A DNA stretch of 64,000 nucleotides, taken from the NCBI RefSeq assembly GCF_002884445.1, contig NZ_KZ614144.1, positions 4,508,094 to 4,572,093 of the forward strand, read 5' to 3'. Below, in pieces: positions 44,598-54,052 of the stretch. Each line of letters starts with the position of its first letter. Within the stretch, counting starts at the first letter, position 1. A program made the translations under genes and the position numbers. Source of the stretch: Paenibacillus castaneae (GTDB lineage: Bacteria > Bacillota > Bacilli > Paenibacillales > Paenibacillaceae). Below the pieces are notes generated by a model. The model made no database searches. It was not told the DNA's origin and saw only the letters and a program-made list of their open reading frames with translations.

Positions 44598-45602
44598 TTA
44601 TCCGTTCGCGGGTACGTCAACGGGCATACCGCCGGACTGCTGCGAACGAATCGCGGCTTCTATAACTTCCTGTGCGGCAAGCGCATCCGCTCCTGACGCC
44701 TCGATCAATTCCGGCGCATCGCCTGCCTTGATCTGCCCAATGAATCGATTGATCCGATGTGTAAACGTATCATTGAAGCCCTGCATCCCACCAAACAGCG
44801 AGTTGCGGACAACGAGAAGCTCGTCGGATTGATGTGGATAATAGGTCATGCTTTCGTACACGTTGTCGATGATAAACCGGCCTTCGTTACCAGCCACCTC
44901 GCAATATTCGATCGGATGGCGCATCGACATGTCGTAGCTGCCGGTCAAGTGACCGACCGCACCGGATGCAAACTCCAAATTGACGGACGCAGTTGACCAG
45001 CTCTGACGGCCCGGCGCCTTGGTCATGAACGCCTGTACCCGCTTTATATCACCGGCAAAATACCGCATCACATCGATGGAGTGGGGATGCAGAGCACGCA
45101 TATGCAGCCACTCCGTATCCTCCTGCGGATTCTGAATGGTTAGCCGCATGTTAAGAAATAGAAGGGAGCCTAGCTTGCCCGCTTCCATTAATTCTTTCGC
45201 TTTGTAAGCAGCCGGCGTAAAGCGATGATTTAAATTACAAGCAAGCCGGACGCCCCGTTCCCGAGCGGCTGCTACAAGCGTCCTTGCTTCCTCAATTCGG
45301 TTGGAGATCGGCTTCTCCACTAGGACGTCCTTGCCTGCTTCGATCGCGATCATCGCAGGTTCGAAATGATGGCTGCCCTTCTCCACACCCGCCGTAGCAA
45401 CCGCTACTACATCGATCTGTTCTTTAACTAGCAGTTCCCTGAGGTCGGTATAGGCGGGAACGCCATGTTCAACACCTGCCGCCTCCGCGCGTTCCGGCAT
45501 CAGATCGCAGACCGCTGCAAGCTCCGTGTCTGGATGCTCCCGATAGGCGCGACAGTGTATTTTTCCGATATGGTTGACCCCTACGACCGCAACCCGAATC
45601 AT
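44598..45602 (-). CDS. Gfo/Idh/MocA-family oxidoreductase
   Basis: A 334-residue NAD(P)-dependent oxidoreductase. RVAVVGVNHIGKIHCRAYRE is the Rossmann motif, DVLVEKPISNRIEEARTLVA contains the EKP signature, and HSIDVMRYFAGDIKRVQAFM lies in the C-terminal domain. The start ATG overlaps the stop of the Thr-type sulfatase-like gene upstream by four bases. It probably oxidises or epimerises a sugar made available by the flanking enzymes. Confidence 0.88.
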   Translation of the reverse strand: MIRVAVVGVNHIGKIHCRAYREHPDTELAAVCDLMPERAEAAGVEHGVPAYTDLRELLVKEQIDVVAVATAGVEKGSHHFEPAMIAIEAGKDVLVEKPISNRIEEARTLVAAARERGVRLACNLNHRFTPAAYKAKELMEAGKLGSLLFLNMRLTIQNPQEDTEWLHMRALHPHSIDVMRYFAGDIKRVQAFMTKAPGRQSWSTASVNLEFASGAVGHLTGSYDMSMRHPIEYCEVAGNEGRFIIDNVYESMTYYPHQSDELLVVRNSLFGGMQGFNDTFTHRINRFIGQIKAGDAPELIEASGADALAAQEVIEAAIRSQQSGGMPVDVPANG

Positions 45603-46993
45603 TTGGATGCCGCCTCCTCCTTGGCTTGGAGGGAGCGTGCACTGACAATGCTGCCGATATGCAGTGACTCGTACGCCTGCTTGGATGAGGTGAACGTCTC
45701 ACCCTTGCCATGCCAGTTCAGGTTCGTATAAATAGGATTCGTACGGCCCGTCTGCTCTTCGCGTCTCGCGATATGCTCCTCCATCCGCTTCGTCAGCAGC
45801 GCAACGACTTCTGGCTCTTGCTCTGCCACGTTGTTGTTCTCCTCCGGATCTGAGATCAGATTGTACAACTCTACCTCCGGCTTAAAGTGGAAATCCGGCT
45901 CAAGCGCGCGGATCAGCTTCCATTCCGGTGTACGCCAGCCATGCTTGCGCATCCACGTGCATTCCGTCAAATACAGCTCGCTGATCCGGTCTGTTTCCTC
46001 GCTCGCTACCTGCTCCGTCAGGTTGCGGCCGTTGAAGGAAATGCCGCTGTCGATGCCAATCAAGTCCAGCAGCGTCGGCATAATATCCGAGATGACCGAC
46101 ACATTCTGATTCCGTGTTCCCGCTGGCAAATGTCCGGGGAATTTAATGATAAGCGGCACAACAAGCGTACAGTCGTATAGGCCGTGATGATCAAAATAAC
46201 AGTCGTGCTCATACAGCGTCTCGCCGTGATCCGACGTGATAACGACAAGCGTCTCCTCCTCTAAGCCTAGCGAGGCCAGCTTCTCGAATATGCTTTGAAT
46301 ACAAGCGTCCATATAAGCGATTGCGCCATCATATTGCGCGCTGACATAGGCTTCATCGGTGACGCCTTCCGGAATCCACGACTTCAGAAAGTCGGCGAAT
46401 GGCTTGAAATCGTAAACCGGCTCCATGGAATCATTCGCTGGGTCCTTCTCGTCCTTGCCGTAGAACATCCGCTCGAACGGCACAGGCGGCAAATAAGGCG
46501 AATGCGGATCCATATGTCGCATGAACAACAGGAAGGGCTTATCGTCCGCCGCCAGCCGCTCCAGCTCCGGAATTGCGACGTCGTTCAGGTTTTGTGCCTT
46601 GGGCGTGCGTCCCGACTCGTCGGGAACCCAAGACTCATAATCGAGATACGTTTGGAAACCGCGTGACGACGGATTGCCCGTGAAGCCTACGCATGTCGTG
46701 TTATAGCCGTTCTCCGCGAGAACCTCCGGCAGCGTCTTAACATGGCTGCCAAGCGGACCTTCATGGCGCAGCGCTACAACGTCGGTGCCGAACACGTCCA
46801 TGCCTGTCAGCATCGATGCGTATGCCGGCGTTGTCGGAATGCCCGGGCTGAAATGCTTCTCGTACAGAACGCCCTGAGCAGCAATTTTATCAAGATGCGG
46901 GGTTGTCAGCTTTGAATAGCCGTACGAACTCATATGATCCCTACGAAGACTATCTATGCCGAACAGTAAAATATTCGGTTTCTTATTGGCCAT
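45599..46993 (-). CDS. Sulfatase-fold protein with Thr active site
   Basis: A 464-residue relative of the protein at 42531-43958. NILLFGIDSLRRDHMSSYGY and VITSDHGETLYEHDCYFDHH hold the metal-ligand blocks, and ELYNLISDPEENNNVAEQEP the C-terminal feature. The active-site segment is GIPTTPAYASMLTG, with Thr 54 at the formylglycine position; Pro is retained but Arg is Tyr. So it is not a formylglycine sulfatase. ATG follows AAAAGGAGG. It overlaps the oxidoreductase downstream by four bases and follows the isomerase by 33 bases. Function is probably hydrolysis of a phospho- or sulfo-sugar by an alternative nucleophile; that is inferred. Confidence 0.83.
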   Translation of the reverse strand: MANKKPNILLFGIDSLRRDHMSSYGYSKLTTPHLDKIAAQGVLYEKHFSPGIPTTPAYASMLTGMDVFGTDVVALRHEGPLGSHVKTLPEVLAENGYNTTCVGFTGNPSSRGFQTYLDYESWVPDESGRTPKAQNLNDVAIPELERLAADDKPFLLFMRHMDPHSPYLPPVPFERMFYGKDEKDPANDSMEPVYDFKPFADFLKSWIPEGVTDEAYVSAQYDGAIAYMDACIQSIFEKLASLGLEEETLVVITSDHGETLYEHDCYFDHHGLYDCTLVVPLIIKFPGHLPAGTRNQNVSVISDIMPTLLDLIGIDSGISFNGRNLTEQVASEETDRISELYLTECTWMRKHGWRTPEWKLIRALEPDFHFKPEVELYNLISDPEENNNVAEQEPEVVALLTKRMEEHIARREEQTGRTNPIYTNLNWHGKGETFTSSKQAYESLHIGSIVSARSLQAKEEAASK

Positions 46994-47026
46994 ATTGAAA
47001 TCCTCCTTTTAGATGAAAATATGCTT

Positions 47027-47830
47027 TTATCGCGCGTTCAGCTGCTTAAGCACCGCATTCAGGTAGCCGTATGACTCAGCAGCTACAATGGATACATCCG
47101 CAAGCGTATACTCCGGTGCAGAGCCGATGACTTCAACGACGACCGGTCCTTCGTAGCCTCCGTCCACCATTGCCTTGCAATAGCCGTATAGATCGATATC
47201 ACCGCGTCCGCATGCCTGCAGGTTAATCGGTCCCGGTCCCTGCTCGCGTCCTCTGCAGTCACGGATATGAACATGCTTCACGCGACTAAGTACAGCGGGC
47301 AGCGCCTTCTCCGCATTTTCGCCGGCACGGTGGATATGGCTCGGGTCCATGTCGATGCCGAACGCCGGGGAAGCGATGGCCTCCATCGCCCGCAGCGTGG
47401 TCGGCGTATTGTGGATGGCGTTACCGACATGTGCCTTCACGCAGAGCGTTATGCCAAACGAAGCAGCTCTTTCCGCCATCCGCGCAAGCATATCAATCGA
47501 TGCCTGTAGGTCTTCTTCGACACCCAGCTTCCCGCCAGGACCAACGTTGACGATCGGAATACCGATTTCAGCGGCAGCCTCGAACGCCGGCAGCAGCCGT
47601 TCCTCATTGAGCGACGCAACCTCAGTCGAGAGAAACGTCAGTCCGTGCTCCTGCACGATCGCCTGCAGCTCGCTCTTCTGCTGCTTCCAGCGGCTGAGAT
47701 CCAGATGCTCACACATCCCCTGGATTGCGGCGATCTCTATTCCGTCGTAGCCACATGCCGCAATATGCTTCGCCGCTGCGGCAAAGTCGAACTCTTTGAA
47801 CAGTACGGAATTGACACCCAATTTAATCAT
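47027..47830 (-). CDS. Sugar phosphate isomerase/epimerase (TIM barrel)
   Basis: A 267-residue AP-endonuclease-2/xylose-isomerase-like TIM barrel. IKLGVNSVLFKEFDFAAAAK opens it; HIAACGYDGIEIAAIQGMCE, VNVGPGGKLGVEEDLQASI, GIDMDPSHIHRAGENAEKAL and VKHVHIRDCRGREQGPGPIN supply the usual metal-binding Glu/Asp/His residues. The ATG follows GGGGGA. It is flanked by oxidoreductases on the same operon, so isomerisation or dehydration of an oxidised sugar intermediate (inosose- or ketose-like) is likely. Confidence 0.87.
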   Translation of the reverse strand: MIKLGVNSVLFKEFDFAAAAKHIAACGYDGIEIAAIQGMCEHLDLSRWKQQKSELQAIVQEHGLTFLSTEVASLNEERLLPAFEAAAEIGIPIVNVGPGGKLGVEEDLQASIDMLARMAERAASFGITLCVKAHVGNAIHNTPTTLRAMEAIASPAFGIDMDPSHIHRAGENAEKALPAVLSRVKHVHIRDCRGREQGPGPINLQACGRGDIDLYGYCKAMVDGGYEGPVVVEVIGSAPEYTLADVSIVAAESYGYLNAVLKQLNAR

Positions 47831-47935
47831 GTATGAGTCCCCCTAAATAATGGATTAGTAAAGCATGTATAAGTGTCTACGATCCTTGCTAAGGAATCGG
47901 AAGCAGTGACAGAGCATAACGTCATTGAACAATCT

Positions 47936-49042
47936 TTATTTCAGATAAAACGGATCGCCGTGCAGCGGCGGCAGCGGCTGCGGCCGAACGACCTCGCCAC
48001 CCCGTTCGTACGACTCCTGCACCGCATGCACATACTCCAGAACAGCAAGCGCATCGCGTCCGCTGGCGCGCAGCGCATCCGGAGACACTTTGTTGTCAAC
48101 ATCCTCCAGAAACGCGTGCAGCCGATTGTTGAACGTCCGGTTGAAATCATTCGTACCGAAATCCGTCACTTCAGGCTCAGTCTGAACGCTGATGGCCGGA
48201 ATGCCTTTGTCCGCTTTCCAGAACGACACTTTCTCGACGCAGTTTTCAATTGTGAATGTACCCTTCGAGCCTGCGACCTCCAGACTCCACCAGCCGCCTA
48301 ATCCGTAGACTGCATCGCCGCGTTGACTCAATAGATAGCCAACGGCACCGTTTGCGAACTTCATATGGATGCTGTTGATGGACACCATAACATCGCCTGC
48401 GCTGCGCCGGAAGCCAGGGCGGTCGGAGAACGTCTGGATATGCGTGATATCACCGCAGAAATGGCGCATGACACTGAATGGGTGAGTCAGAAACGCCCGC
48501 ATATGAAAGTAGGGATGGCCTTTGATTTTGTCCGAGTTAGCAAGAGCGTAGTTGAGCTCGCCGCCGTTAAAACCCATTTTGGCCAGACAGTAAATAAGTT
48601 CACCCACCTCGCCGCTATCCATATATTGCTTCGCCTTCTCCGCCGGCTGCGTAAAGTAATGGTTCAGATTGCAGCCCAGATACACTTTCTGCTTCTCAGC
48701 AAAAGCCACCAGCTGGCGACCTTCACGCACATCATTGCACAGCGGCTTCTCCACCAGCACATGCTTTCCGTAAGACATCGCTTCCATCGCCGGTTCAAAA
48801 TGCCAGCTGCCGTTGTCGATGCCGCCTGTCGTCACATCGACGACCTGAAGGTCGGGCTCGTTCTCAATCATGTCCCTGAGCGTATAGTAAGCCTTTACAC
48901 CGTACTTCTCCGCAGCCGCGTCGGCGCGCTCCTTGATGACGTCGCATACCGCAACGACATCAGCCAATTCATCCTCCTTGTAGCAGTTCGCATGGTTGTT
49001 GCCGATGCCATTCATGCCTACGATTCCGATTTTGACCGCCAT
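47936..49042 (-). CDS. Gfo/Idh/MocA-family oxidoreductase
   Basis: A 368-residue oxidoreductase. The ATG at 49042 follows AAAGGACG; a TTG two codons earlier is less likely. VKIGIVGMNGIGNNHANCY is the Rossmann motif and HVLVEKPLCNDVREGRQLVA the EKP motif. It shares layout with the enzyme at 44598-45602 (KPLCNDVREGR against KPISNRIEEAR; HPFSVMRHFCGDI against HSIDVMRYFAGDI), suggesting paralogues acting on related sugars. It is the first gene of the run ending at 40144, behind a catabolite-element-like site. Confidence 0.88.
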   Translation of the reverse strand: MAVKIGIVGMNGIGNNHANCYKEDELADVVAVCDVIKERADAAAEKYGVKAYYTLRDMIENEPDLQVVDVTTGGIDNGSWHFEPAMEAMSYGKHVLVEKPLCNDVREGRQLVAFAEKQKVYLGCNLNHYFTQPAEKAKQYMDSGEVGELIYCLAKMGFNGGELNYALANSDKIKGHPYFHMRAFLTHPFSVMRHFCGDITHIQTFSDRPGFRRSAGDVMVSINSIHMKFANGAVGYLLSQRGDAVYGLGGWWSLEVAGSKGTFTIENCVEKVSFWKADKGIPAISVQTEPEVTDFGTNDFNRTFNNRLHAFLEDVDNKVSPDALRASGRDALAVLEYVHAVQESYERGGEVVRPQPLPPLHGDPFYLK

Positions 49043-49328
49043 GTTCAACGTCCTTTCGTCCTCTGAATTGGATAATCATGTTCTTAGTTAAAATGAATAG
49101 CCGAAATTATCAAGCTGTCATAGTTGTAAACGCTTTATGTTTCCATCATACTGTCTCCTTCCGTCTGAATCATGGCGGTTCGGGACAAAAACCTTTCCGA
49201 TCGAGACCGCTTTCTTAGAAGATATGGCTCAATCTTGGTTATACGTCAGACAGGCGACCTTCTTTGGTCGGCCAAATCCCTCGCGATGTGCCATTTGTAC
49301 CTAACTAGTTCACCGGAAACACTCGAAA
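49043..49328. promoter_or_regulatory. Promoter region of the sulfatase/oxidoreductase operon
   Basis: No gene is seen; a plus frame at 49172-49492 looks non-coding. The minus strand before 49042 should hold the operon promoter. The only clear element is the site at 49124-49138. Confidence 0.4.
49124..49138 (-). promoter_or_regulatory. cre-like or LacI-type site
   Basis: TTGTAAACGCTTTAT differs at only two places from a catabolite-responsive element of the form TTGTAAACGCTTTCA. It is about 80 bases upstream of the operon's first start codon, suitable for CcpA control. Confidence 0.5.
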
Positions 49329-49356
49329 TAAAAAACCGCAATCTGAAAGACTGCGG
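49329..49356 (-). terminator. Terminator of the rhamnosidase operon
   Basis: CCGCA/TGCGG plus three further pairs form a hairpin, followed on the minus strand by TTTTTTATTT. It lies about 125 bases after the GH78 stop. Confidence 0.7.
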
Positions 49357-49481
49357 CTCTACGAATTACAACGTTTACTATAAATTCCGACTGCTCTCAC
49401 TTGGCGACGAAGGTGCCTCAGCAGCTGGGTGCTCAGCCTACGCCAGGCTGAGCGAATCTGACCTAGTACGGTCTGCGCTGC

Positions 49482-52154
49482 TTAGTACGTGAACCGATAG
49501 CTGCCGGACCCTGCCGACAGGCGGACCCCGCTTCTGACCGTCTCCACTCCGCTGATGCCGACCGCCTTCTGAAGCGGCGTGCCGCTCTCTTCAACCGCTT
49601 CCTCCTTTGCACCCGGCAGCAGGATCGATGCCGATGCGTTCGGCGGAATCGTCACCTCCACCGTCATGCAGCCATCTTCGCCGCGCTCCCAGCGGCTGCG
49701 GACTGTACCGTACATGGTCTCCAGCCGTCCATCAGCCCAGGTCAGTTCGTTCCCAGGCTCCGGCTTGATGACGATCCTCTTATAGCCAGGCTCACACTCT
49801 TCCGTATCGATTCCGGCTACGGAACGATACAACCAGTCACCAATCGCACCGTATGCATAGTGATTAAAGGAGTTCATATCTTTGCTCCAGAAGCTGCCGT
49901 CCTCCTTGATGCCGTCCCAATGCTCCCAAATCGTCGTTGCGCCTTTAGTTACCTGATAGAGCCATGACGGATAATCCTGCTGCAGAAGCAGCTTATACGC
50001 CGCGCTTCCTTGACTGTTCGCGCTCAGCACATGATTCAAGTACGGCGTACCTACGAATCCTGTCGTCAGATGGAATTTGCTTTCTTCCAGCAGCGCCATC
50101 AATCTCCTAACCGCTCTCTCCTTAGCCTCACCATCCAGCAAATTGAACATAAGCGCAAGCACCTGGCTGGTCTGCGTCGGTACGGACAGTCGGCCAGAGG
50201 GTGTTACAAACTCATCGTTGAAAGCTTGTCGAACGCTTTTGTACAGCTTCGCGTATTCCGCTGCGTCCTCTGTAAAACCCAGAATGTCTGCCGTCTTGCT
50301 CAGCAGCGAGGTCGAATACGCATAGAACGCAGTTGATACGTAGTCGCTATCCGTCGCGCCAAAATAGCTGTCAGGCTTGGCATCGAGTGCGAGCCAATCA
50401 CCGAAATGGAAACCCGTATTCCATAAATATTCATCGTCTCCCTGACGACGGATGTAGTCTACCCATGCTTTCATGCTTTCATATTGCTCCTCCAGAATCC
50501 GCCGATCACCATAGACGAGGTAGATCGTCCACGGACAAATAACAGCTGCATCGCCCCATGCTGACGAGCCTAGCGGCGCACTGAAGTTGCCGGAAGGCTC
50601 TGTCCCCAGTACGTTCGGCACGACGAAAGGCACGCTGCCTTCCTCTGTTTGGTCGGCTTTCAAGTCGCGCAGCCACTTTGTGAAGAACGGGGCTACGTTC
50701 GCCAGATAGGCGGATGTACGAATGAACATTTGGGCGTCACCCGTCCAACCGAGCCGCTCATCCCGCTGCGGGCAATCGGTCGGCACGTCCACAAAGTTGC
50801 CTTTCAGCCCCCACCAAATATTGTGCTGAAGCTGGTTGACAAGGGGATCGGAACAGGAGAAGAAGCCGGTCGTATCCATATCCGAATGCAGCACAATGCC
50901 TGTGAAATCGTTAGGATTCACATGCTCCCCAAATCCGATAAGCCGAATGTATTGAAAGCCCTGAAACGTGAACCGCGGCTCATAGGCCTCCTCACCCTCA
51001 CCGCTTAGCGTATAGCGAATGGTCTGCTTGGCTGTGCGAAGGTTTTCCGTATAGAAATTCCCGTTCTGATCCAGTACCTCGGCGTGATGAATTTCAACCG
51101 TGTCGCCGGAATTGCCTCGGACACTGAAGCGAATCCAGCCGACCATATTCTGACCGAAGTCAAGAACGGTCTCTCCGTTCGGAGTCGTGATGACACCAAC
51201 CGGTTTAATTGTCTCACGCTTCCTTACCGGCACATTCTCCTGCGCGATAAGATTTGCTTTGTTCCGCTCAATAACCGAGACCGCCTTCCAGTCGCCATCG
51301 TCAAAGCCGGCTTCGCTCCAGCCTTTCTTCATAAGGCGGGCATCGTATGTTTCCCCGTGATACAGCTCTGCCATTAGGATCGGACTGCCTGCTGCCTTCC
51401 ATCCGCCATCCGATGCCACAATCGTTTCCGTGCCATCCATGTATCGGATATGCAGCTGAATCAGCAGAGCGGCGCGGTCGCCGTACAAGTTTTTGGAATC
51501 GGACCATGCTAAATTACCTTTGTACCAGCCGTTGCCCAGCATCGCGCCAAGCGCATTGCTGCCATGACAGAGTATATCCGTAACATCATAGGTCTGATAT
51601 TGAAGACGGGTATTATAACTGGTCCAGCCTGGAGTCAGGTAGCTATCGCCTACCCGACTGCCGTTCAGCTCTAGCTCATACAGCCCCAATGCAGTCGCGT
51701 ATAAGCGAGCGGAGACCACGTCGCCTTCCAGCGTGAATTCGCGCCTGAACATGGGACACTGCTCCGACTCCTCTGGGAACAGATCCTCGGGAGCACTGAT
51801 CCAAGCCGCTTTCCATGCATCTGGCTTCATTAGTCCAGTCTCCCAGTAGGCAATCTCCGACCAGCCGGTAGATTCCCCCTTATCGTTCCAGGCCTGTACG
51901 CGGTACATGTACCGCGTGCGAGACCCCACTTCCAGTCCGTCCAATTCTACATGCGTGGACTGGTCGGACGTTATTCTGCCCGAATCCCATACCGGGCGGG
52001 AGAAGCTTTCAAGGGTGTCGACTTCAATCTGGTAAGCCGTCTGAACAACGTCCCGTTCGTCCGCTTCCAGCTTCCAGCTAATTCGAGGGCTTCGTACATC
52101 AATGCCAATCGGGTTCTCTAGATATTCGCAGCGCAGTCCTGTTATCGTAAACAT
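49482..52154 (-). CDS. GH78 alpha-L-rhamnosidase
   Basis: An 890-residue cytoplasmic alpha-L-rhamnosidase. N-terminal Ig-like domain (NPIGIDVRSPRISWKLEADE), Bac_rhamnosid_N/CBM67-like domains (YATALGLYELELNGSRVGDS, LTPGWTSYNTRLQYQTYDVT) and the (alpha/alpha)6 catalytic barrel follow in order. The signature FVDVPTDCPQRDERLGWTGD contains the acidic catalytic residues, and GATTIWEHWDGI the second catalytic Glu. The C-terminal beta domain ends with ITPPNASAS-like VTIPPNASASILLPG. ATG follows GAGGAG. It is 40 bases behind its importer permease, so rhamnose-containing oligosaccharides are its likely substrate. Confidence 0.93.
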   Translation of the reverse strand: MFTITGLRCEYLENPIGIDVRSPRISWKLEADERDVVQTAYQIEVDTLESFSRPVWDSGRITSDQSTHVELDGLEVGSRTRYMYRVQAWNDKGESTGWSEIAYWETGLMKPDAWKAAWISAPEDLFPEESEQCPMFRREFTLEGDVVSARLYATALGLYELELNGSRVGDSYLTPGWTSYNTRLQYQTYDVTDILCHGSNALGAMLGNGWYKGNLAWSDSKNLYGDRAALLIQLHIRYMDGTETIVASDGGWKAAGSPILMAELYHGETYDARLMKKGWSEAGFDDGDWKAVSVIERNKANLIAQENVPVRKRETIKPVGVITTPNGETVLDFGQNMVGWIRFSVRGNSGDTVEIHHAEVLDQNGNFYTENLRTAKQTIRYTLSGEGEEAYEPRFTFQGFQYIRLIGFGEHVNPNDFTGIVLHSDMDTTGFFSCSDPLVNQLQHNIWWGLKGNFVDVPTDCPQRDERLGWTGDAQMFIRTSAYLANVAPFFTKWLRDLKADQTEEGSVPFVVPNVLGTEPSGNFSAPLGSSAWGDAAVICPWTIYLVYGDRRILEEQYESMKAWVDYIRRQGDDEYLWNTGFHFGDWLALDAKPDSYFGATDSDYVSTAFYAYSTSLLSKTADILGFTEDAAEYAKLYKSVRQAFNDEFVTPSGRLSVPTQTSQVLALMFNLLDGEAKERAVRRLMALLEESKFHLTTGFVGTPYLNHVLSANSQGSAAYKLLLQQDYPSWLYQVTKGATTIWEHWDGIKEDGSFWSKDMNSFNHYAYGAIGDWLYRSVAGIDTEECEPGYKRIVIKPEPGNELTWADGRLETMYGTVRSRWERGEDGCMTVEVTIPPNASASILLPGAKEEAVEESGTPLQKAVGISGVETVRSGVRLSAGSGSYRFTY

Positions 52155-52193
52155 TATGAAATGGCTCCTCTCCTCGGCGCAATCTGGGCTTAA

Positions 52194-53099
52194 TTACCCC
52201 TTAACGGCGCCTGCCGTCATACCGGCTACAATTTTCTTATTGAAGAAAATGAACAGAATGAGCATCGGGATAGAGATTAGAACGATATCTGCGAATAGCA
52301 AATTCCACGATGTCGTAAATCGGCTCATAAAGTTGTACAGCGTCAGCTGCACCGTCGCGTTGGCCGATCCAGGGAAGAAGTAAAGCGGATTGACGAAATC
52401 ATTAAATACATTTATTGATTCAAGCACAATGATGGTCGAAGTAACGGGCTTCAGCAGAGGAAATATGATACTGAAGAACAGCCGCCCGCCCCCAGCGCCG
52501 TCGATCAGCGCGCTTTCATCGATTTCGCGCGGCAGCGTTGCCACAAACGCTTTGTACAAAATTGCCGCGAACGGAAAATGAAGCGCCACCTCCACTAAGG
52601 TGATGCCGGCTAACGTCTTGAACAGGCCGATCAAGTCGAGCACCCAGATCGTAGGCACAATAGCAGGCGGGATCATCAAACCAGCCAGAACAAGAAAGTT
52701 TAAGAAGGAAGAACACCGCCCGCCTTCGCGACGTTGCAATACGAATCCAGCCATCGCACTGACAATGATCAGTACTGAGATCGACAGAACGGTCAGCAGC
52801 ATGCTGTTGTAAAAGGCGCGGACAAGCATATGATCGGCGGCAGTCAACACATTCCTGTAATTTTCCAAAATATGAAATGATTTCGGCCATGACATATTCA
52901 TGAGCGCGGATTCGGCCTGATTCTTGAAGGAGTTGATGATAACGAAATAGAACGGAATCCAGAAGATGACAGTGCTGAGCACCAGCGTAAGCACGGCAAT
53001 GAGGACCCGCTTAGCTCCACTGCTAATCCCCCTATTTTCGTCACGGATCAGCGCTTTGCCCCCGCCTTTATCCATAATCCTGCTCATTCCCCTGCTCAT
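52194..53099 (-). CDS. Carbohydrate ABC permease, MalG type
   Basis: A 301-residue CUT1 permease. Six membrane segments begin with VLIAVLTLVLSTVIFWIPFY, and the EAA loop is LPREIDESALIDGAGGGRLF. It starts inside the stop of the partner permease (four-base overlap). A later ATG would still keep all helices, so the first dozen residues are uncertain. Confidence 0.88.
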   Translation of the reverse strand: MSRGMSRIMDKGGGKALIRDENRGISSGAKRVLIAVLTLVLSTVIFWIPFYFVIINSFKNQAESALMNMSWPKSFHILENYRNVLTAADHMLVRAFYNSMLLTVLSISVLIIVSAMAGFVLQRREGGRCSSFLNFLVLAGLMIPPAIVPTIWVLDLIGLFKTLAGITLVEVALHFPFAAILYKAFVATLPREIDESALIDGAGGGRLFFSIIFPLLKPVTSTIIVLESINVFNDFVNPLYFFPGSANATVQLTLYNFMSRFTTSWNLLFADIVLISIPMLILFIFFNKKIVAGMTAGAVKG

Positions 53100-53962
53100 A
53101 AGTACACCTCGCCTTTCGTCAGGTACCTATACAATGGAAACGCCAGCAGTGACACGCCGACGAACAGGATGACATTGCCCGCAGTCGCCAGGCCGTAGAA
53201 GCCCGCTTGATACTGCTTGTATATGATCGAGGCGATCAGGTCGGTAGTGAAACCCGGCCCCCCCTTAGTCATGGCCCAGATCAGGTCGAAGGAACGAAGT
53301 CCTCCGATAAATGCCAGTATAATGACCGAATTCATCGCTGGTCTGCTTAGAGGAACCGTGATGTATCGGAATGCGTTCATGCTGCTCCCGCCGTCGATTT
53401 TGAGCGCCTCGTAATACTCACCCGGGATGGCCGAAATGCCGGCGATATAGATGACGGTTGCGACGCCGATGCCTTTCCATACGTCTACCAGAGCAACTGA
53501 CAGCAGCGCGATCTTCGTATTACCAAGCCAATCTGGTCCGTTGATGCCAAGCGCGGCCAGACTTGTATTAATCAGTCCTTGCGATGGATGCATCAAGATA
53601 GAGAACGCAATCCCGACCGCAATCGTACTGAGCAGTGTCGGGAAGAAAATAACGGAACGCAAATAGTTTTTGAACAGAACAGTAGAGGTGAGGAATGCGC
53701 CGAGTAAGAGACCGAGAATGACCTTGAGACCACAAGTTACAGCCGCGTAAATTAACGTATTCCTGAAGCCGATGCTGAGAGCCGTCTCCGAGAAAAAAGT
53801 GACATAGTTGTCGAAACCGATGAAATTCCAATGTGTGAGAGTCCACCGAGTCATACTAAAAAACAGCGATAACACAGTTGGCAGCAAATAAAAGACGAAG
53901 TAAATCAGAAATGCGGGTACAAGAAAAATGTACGAGTAGGTCCGAATCTTCAGCTTGGTCAT
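53096..53962 (-). CDS. Carbohydrate ABC permease, MalF type
   Basis: A 288-residue CUT1 permease. The ATG at 53962 follows AAGGGAG by four bases, giving TKLKIRTYSYIFLVPAFLIY at the N-terminus. The EAA loop is IPGEYYEALKIDGGSSMNAF. It lies 90 bases after the binding-protein gene with a GC-rich hairpin between. No ATPase gene accompanies it. Confidence 0.88.
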   Translation of the reverse strand: MTKLKIRTYSYIFLVPAFLIYFVFYLLPTVLSLFFSMTRWTLTHWNFIGFDNYVTFFSETALSIGFRNTLIYAAVTCGLKVILGLLLGAFLTSTVLFKNYLRSVIFFPTLLSTIAVGIAFSILMHPSQGLINTSLAALGINGPDWLGNTKIALLSVALVDVWKGIGVATVIYIAGISAIPGEYYEALKIDGGSSMNAFRYITVPLSRPAMNSVIILAFIGGLRSFDLIWAMTKGGPGFTTDLIASIIYKQYQAGFYGLATAGNVILFVGVSLLAFPLYRYLTKGEVYL

Positions 53963-53987
53963 GGCTCTCCCTTCTTTCCGAAGAAAA

Positions 53988-54018
53988 CGGGCCCCGCACC
54001 GTCCTGCGCGGAGCCCCG
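53988..54018 (-). other. Intercistronic GC-rich hairpin
   Basis: CGGGGCTCCGC and GCGGGGCCCG pair with one bulged base around a ten-base loop, between the binding-protein stop and the permease start, with no T run. It probably raises binding-protein mRNA over permease mRNA. Confidence 0.5.
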
Positions 54019-54052
54019 TCTTCAACTAGAATTGCAGCACACGGCTGTCGAT

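Noticed and set aside
49172-49492. 106-codon plus frame before the rhamnosidase gene
   Set aside because: It includes the GH78 terminator hairpin and lacks a domain or ribosome binding site.
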